Under the pieces are notes generated by a model. That model was not told where the DNA came from. It worked only from the letters and a program-made list of their open reading frames with translations, and did not search any database. Of a DNA stretch of 64,000 nucleotides, positions 62,268 to 64,000 are shown piece after piece. Both the position numbers and the translations under genes were made by a program. Source of the DNA: Gemmatimonadaceae bacterium (GTDB lineage Bacteria; Gemmatimonadota; Gemmatimonadetes; Gemmatimonadales; Gemmatimonadaceae); the NCBI GenBank assembly GCA_020852815.1, contig JADZAN010000002.1, positions 186,001 to 250,000 of the forward strand. Reading direction: 5' to 3'. Every line of letters starts with the position of its first letter. Position 1 is the stretch's first letter.

Positions 62268-64000
62268 TGCCTCGGAGCTGCAGCGTCAATGTTGGGGGTG
62301 AGGTGCCGCCAAACCGTGCGTCGAGCGAGACGGTGTGCCGCCCGGGCGCGAGCACCGGCAGTGGAGCGGCGAGCGCGATGCGTGCCTTGGGCTTTCCGCT
62401 CGTATCGTACAACTGCACGCCCCCCGTGCTGTCGCTCGCCAGGCGCTCGCCACTCGCGAGCGATACCGGGAGCTCGATGGTGAGGAAGCCGTCGATGCGC
62501 ACAACGACGCGGTCCACCGTCCCCGCGCCTCCAGTCGCCGCCAACCGGAACTGCAGTGGCTGCGCCGACCATGGCTGCTGGAACGTGAACGTGCTCTGCG
62601 TCGGTTCCCCGGGCTGTCGCTCGACGGGCGAGTGCGTGAAGGGCGGCGACTCGACGACCGGCGTCAGCGTCCACACGCTGGCGCCCGTCGGTGCGAGATG
62701 GAACTCGTTATGCGCGTCCCGGAGCCGTGCGCGCTGGGCGTTGGTGAACGCGCCGGCGGCCCGCGCCGCCTCCCACTCGCGAATCGCATCCAGCAGCTGC
62801 GGCGTAAGCGGGTTGGCGCGCAGCGCCTTCGGGCGCGCCACCATCGCGAAGCCGGCATCGAACCCAGCCGCGCGCGCCAGCATCCACTCCATCTCGGCCA
62901 GCGTGGTGCGCTCGGTGAGGAGGTACCAGCCGAGCATGTGCGGCATGTAGTTGCGATCGAACAGCGCCTGGTTGTCGATGCGGTACTGCTGCATGCTCTC
63001 GGTGAAGCCGCCGTTCCACGGCTCCCCCCAGTTGTAGTACGACCCGGTGTGCCAGTAGAACGTCTTGCTGACGCTGGTGCCGAAGATCATGTCGTGCGTG
63101 ACCTGCGAGCGCACGTCGTTCGTGAAGACTTCCAGCGCATAGTCGCCCTGCCCGCTGGCCAGCGCCCCCTCATGACCATCGAAGTCGATGTGGTCGACAC
63201 CGGTCTCGTTGAGGAAGTCGGCAAGGTTGCGCGCCACCTCGCGCTGCATGGCGAAGTTGGGGAAGAAGACGTTGTATGGGTGGTCGAACAGCTTTCCCAC
63301 CGTATCGCCGGCCGCGTGCGCCGCGGCGCGGGTGCCGAACGCGCCTCGCTGACAGTCGAGGAGCTGGAACGGCGCCGTCGTCGACACGGCGCGGTACTGG
63401 ATGAGTTCAGTGCCGATGCGCACGGTGTGCAGCGAGTTGTTGGCGGTGTCGTTGAAGAAGGTGGGGGCACGCACCTCCAAGGTGCGCTGCGCGGCGTCAA
63501 CGGCTGCCACGAGCGTGGACGTCCCCGTGACGCTCAGGCGCGCATCGGGGATCGGCGTGACGTACGGGTCGTTGGTGTTGATGAAGTTGGTGAGCGTGTG
63601 GACGCCGAGCCTCAGTCCCATCGCGTGCGCCTTGCCGACCGCCTCCTTGAGACCGGTGCGGCCGCGCGGAAACTGCGCGCTGTCGAGAATGAAGTGTCCC
63701 CAGCTCTTGAACGGACCCTCGTGATAGAGCGAGATGAAGCCGGCGCGGCTGGTGTGCGCGAGCATCTCGTCGACCTCGTCCTCGCCAAACGACGAAATGA
63801 GGTACGAACGCCCGAAGAGGGGGGAGCGCTTCCACCACACGCCATCGAAGGTGGGGTGCGGGAGCCCCTCGTCGAGTTCGATGCGCTCGAGCACATCGAG
63901 CACGCGTGGCTCGCTCGCCACGAAGAGCGCGATGGCGCTTCCCACCACCGTCTCGCCCGCGATCGGCGCCACCGGCATGTCGCGGTGGTTGCCGCCCCAC
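62233..64000 (-). CDS. Uncharacterised large protein, 5' end outside the window
   Basis: The frame is open to the window end (WGGNHRD precedes the first internal Met at 63978), so the N-terminus is missing. At least 588 residues are present. The central part has features of a TIM-barrel-like hydrolase or glycosidase: AGFISLYHEGPFKSWGHFI, LGVHTLTNFINTNDPY, DHIDFDGHEGA and ESMQQYRIDNQALFDRNYMP. The C-terminal 100 residues form a beta-sandwich-like segment (VVVRIDGFLTIELPVSL, GRHTVSLDARFGG). I do not recognise the family with confidence. It overlaps the amidohydrolase start, suggesting an operon. Confidence 0.7.
   Translation of the reverse strand, partial: WGGNHRDMPVAPIAGETVVGSAIALFVASEPRVLDVLERIELDEGLPHPTFDGVWWKRSPLFGRSYLISSFGEDEVDEMLAHTSRAGFISLYHEGPFKSWGHFILDSAQFPRGRTGLKEAVGKAHAMGLRLGVHTLTNFINTNDPYVTPIPDARLSVTGTSTLVAAVDAAQRTLEVRAPTFFNDTANNSLHTVRIGTELIQYRAVSTTAPFQLLDCQRGAFGTRAAAHAAGDTVGKLFDHPYNVFFPNFAMQREVARNLADFLNETGVDHIDFDGHEGALASGQGDYALEVFTNDVRSQVTHDMIFGTSVSKTFYWHTGSYYNWGEPWNGGFTESMQQYRIDNQALFDRNYMPHMLGWYLLTERTTLAEMEWMLARAAGFDAGFAMVARPKALRANPLTPQLLDAIREWEAARAAGAFTNAQRARLRDAHNEFHLAPTGASVWTLTPVVESPPFTHSPVERQPGEPTQSTFTFQQPWSAQPLQFRLAATGGAGTVDRVVVRIDGFLTIELPVSLASGERLASDSTGGVQLYDTSGKPKARIALAAPLPVLAPGRHTVSLDARFGGTSPPTLTLQLRGNGDAEDVRAAR

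Overview
The window is 64 kb of very GC-rich bacterial chromosome (roughly two-thirds G+C, strong GC3 bias). I find no tRNA, rRNA, CRISPR array, insertion sequence or phage gene. The gene content suggests Gemmatimonadota or a close relative: many secreted peptidases and beta-lactamase-fold hydrolases, plug-only carboxypeptidase-regulatory proteins, 6-bladed-propeller proteins and lipoproteins. This placement is inference, since no rRNA or core marker is present. The 8-mer GCCTAACG (or its complement) occurs about 25 times by eye, roughly ten times the expectation from base composition.

Layout. 1-20287 is all minus strand. 1-6116 holds an aromatic CoA-ester module: an acyl-CoA ligase (cut by the window edge), acyl-CoA dehydrogenase, enoyl-CoA hydratase, a fused flavin monooxygenase/Old-Yellow-Enzyme protein of the 2-aminobenzoyl-CoA / salicylyl-CoA type, and a small acidic protein. 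A 3-hydroxyacyl-CoA dehydrogenase at 11.8-12.7 kb probably belongs to the same pathway. Between them lie an M61 peptidase, a lipoprotein with a toxin-like nuclease domain and two plug-only proteins. 12.7-20.3 kb holds hypothetical and zinc-ribbon proteins, an RNase-H-fold protein with two altered active-site residues, an M20 deacylase overlapping a GHMP kinase, and a PhaF-like phasin with a lysine-rich tail.

20.5-26.7 kb (plus) carries a class III CoA-transferase, an S41 lipoprotein peptidase, an ECF sigma/anti-sigma pair and a NarL-type two-component pair. Then come a PvdQ-like acylase (minus), an MFS-TetR-phosphotriesterase-like operon (plus), an alpha/beta hydrolase (minus) and a ClC channel (plus).

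35-41 kb includes a DHFR-family reductase, a D-amino-acid-dehydrogenase-like flavoprotein and the most striking locus of the window: a MerB-like (organomercurial-lyase family) gene at 38073-38735. It has an in-frame UGA exactly where the family has its active-site cysteine. A perfect 7-bp hairpin with a GGUC apical loop begins 12 nt after that UGA. This looks like a selenocysteine codon with a bacterial SECIS element. DUF2200 follows.

40.3-42.6 kb is a divergent dgdR/dgdA pair (dialkylglycine decarboxylase) with a LysR box between. 42.7-47.2 kb is an ABC ATPase and a permease fused to an M1 aminopeptidase. 47.4-53.1 kb has DUF4256, an S9 peptidase, a propeller protein with an apparent frameshift, an ankyrin protein and an unknown. 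53.2-54.5 kb (minus) is an ArsR regulator with a tandem SRPBCC protein, with an operator over the start codon. 54.7-60.1 kb has a lipoprotein, a beta-lactamase-fold hydrolase, a second propeller, a membrane protein and a Tat-type M19 dipeptidase. 60.2-64 kb (minus) has an amidohydrolase and an unknown protein cut by the window end.
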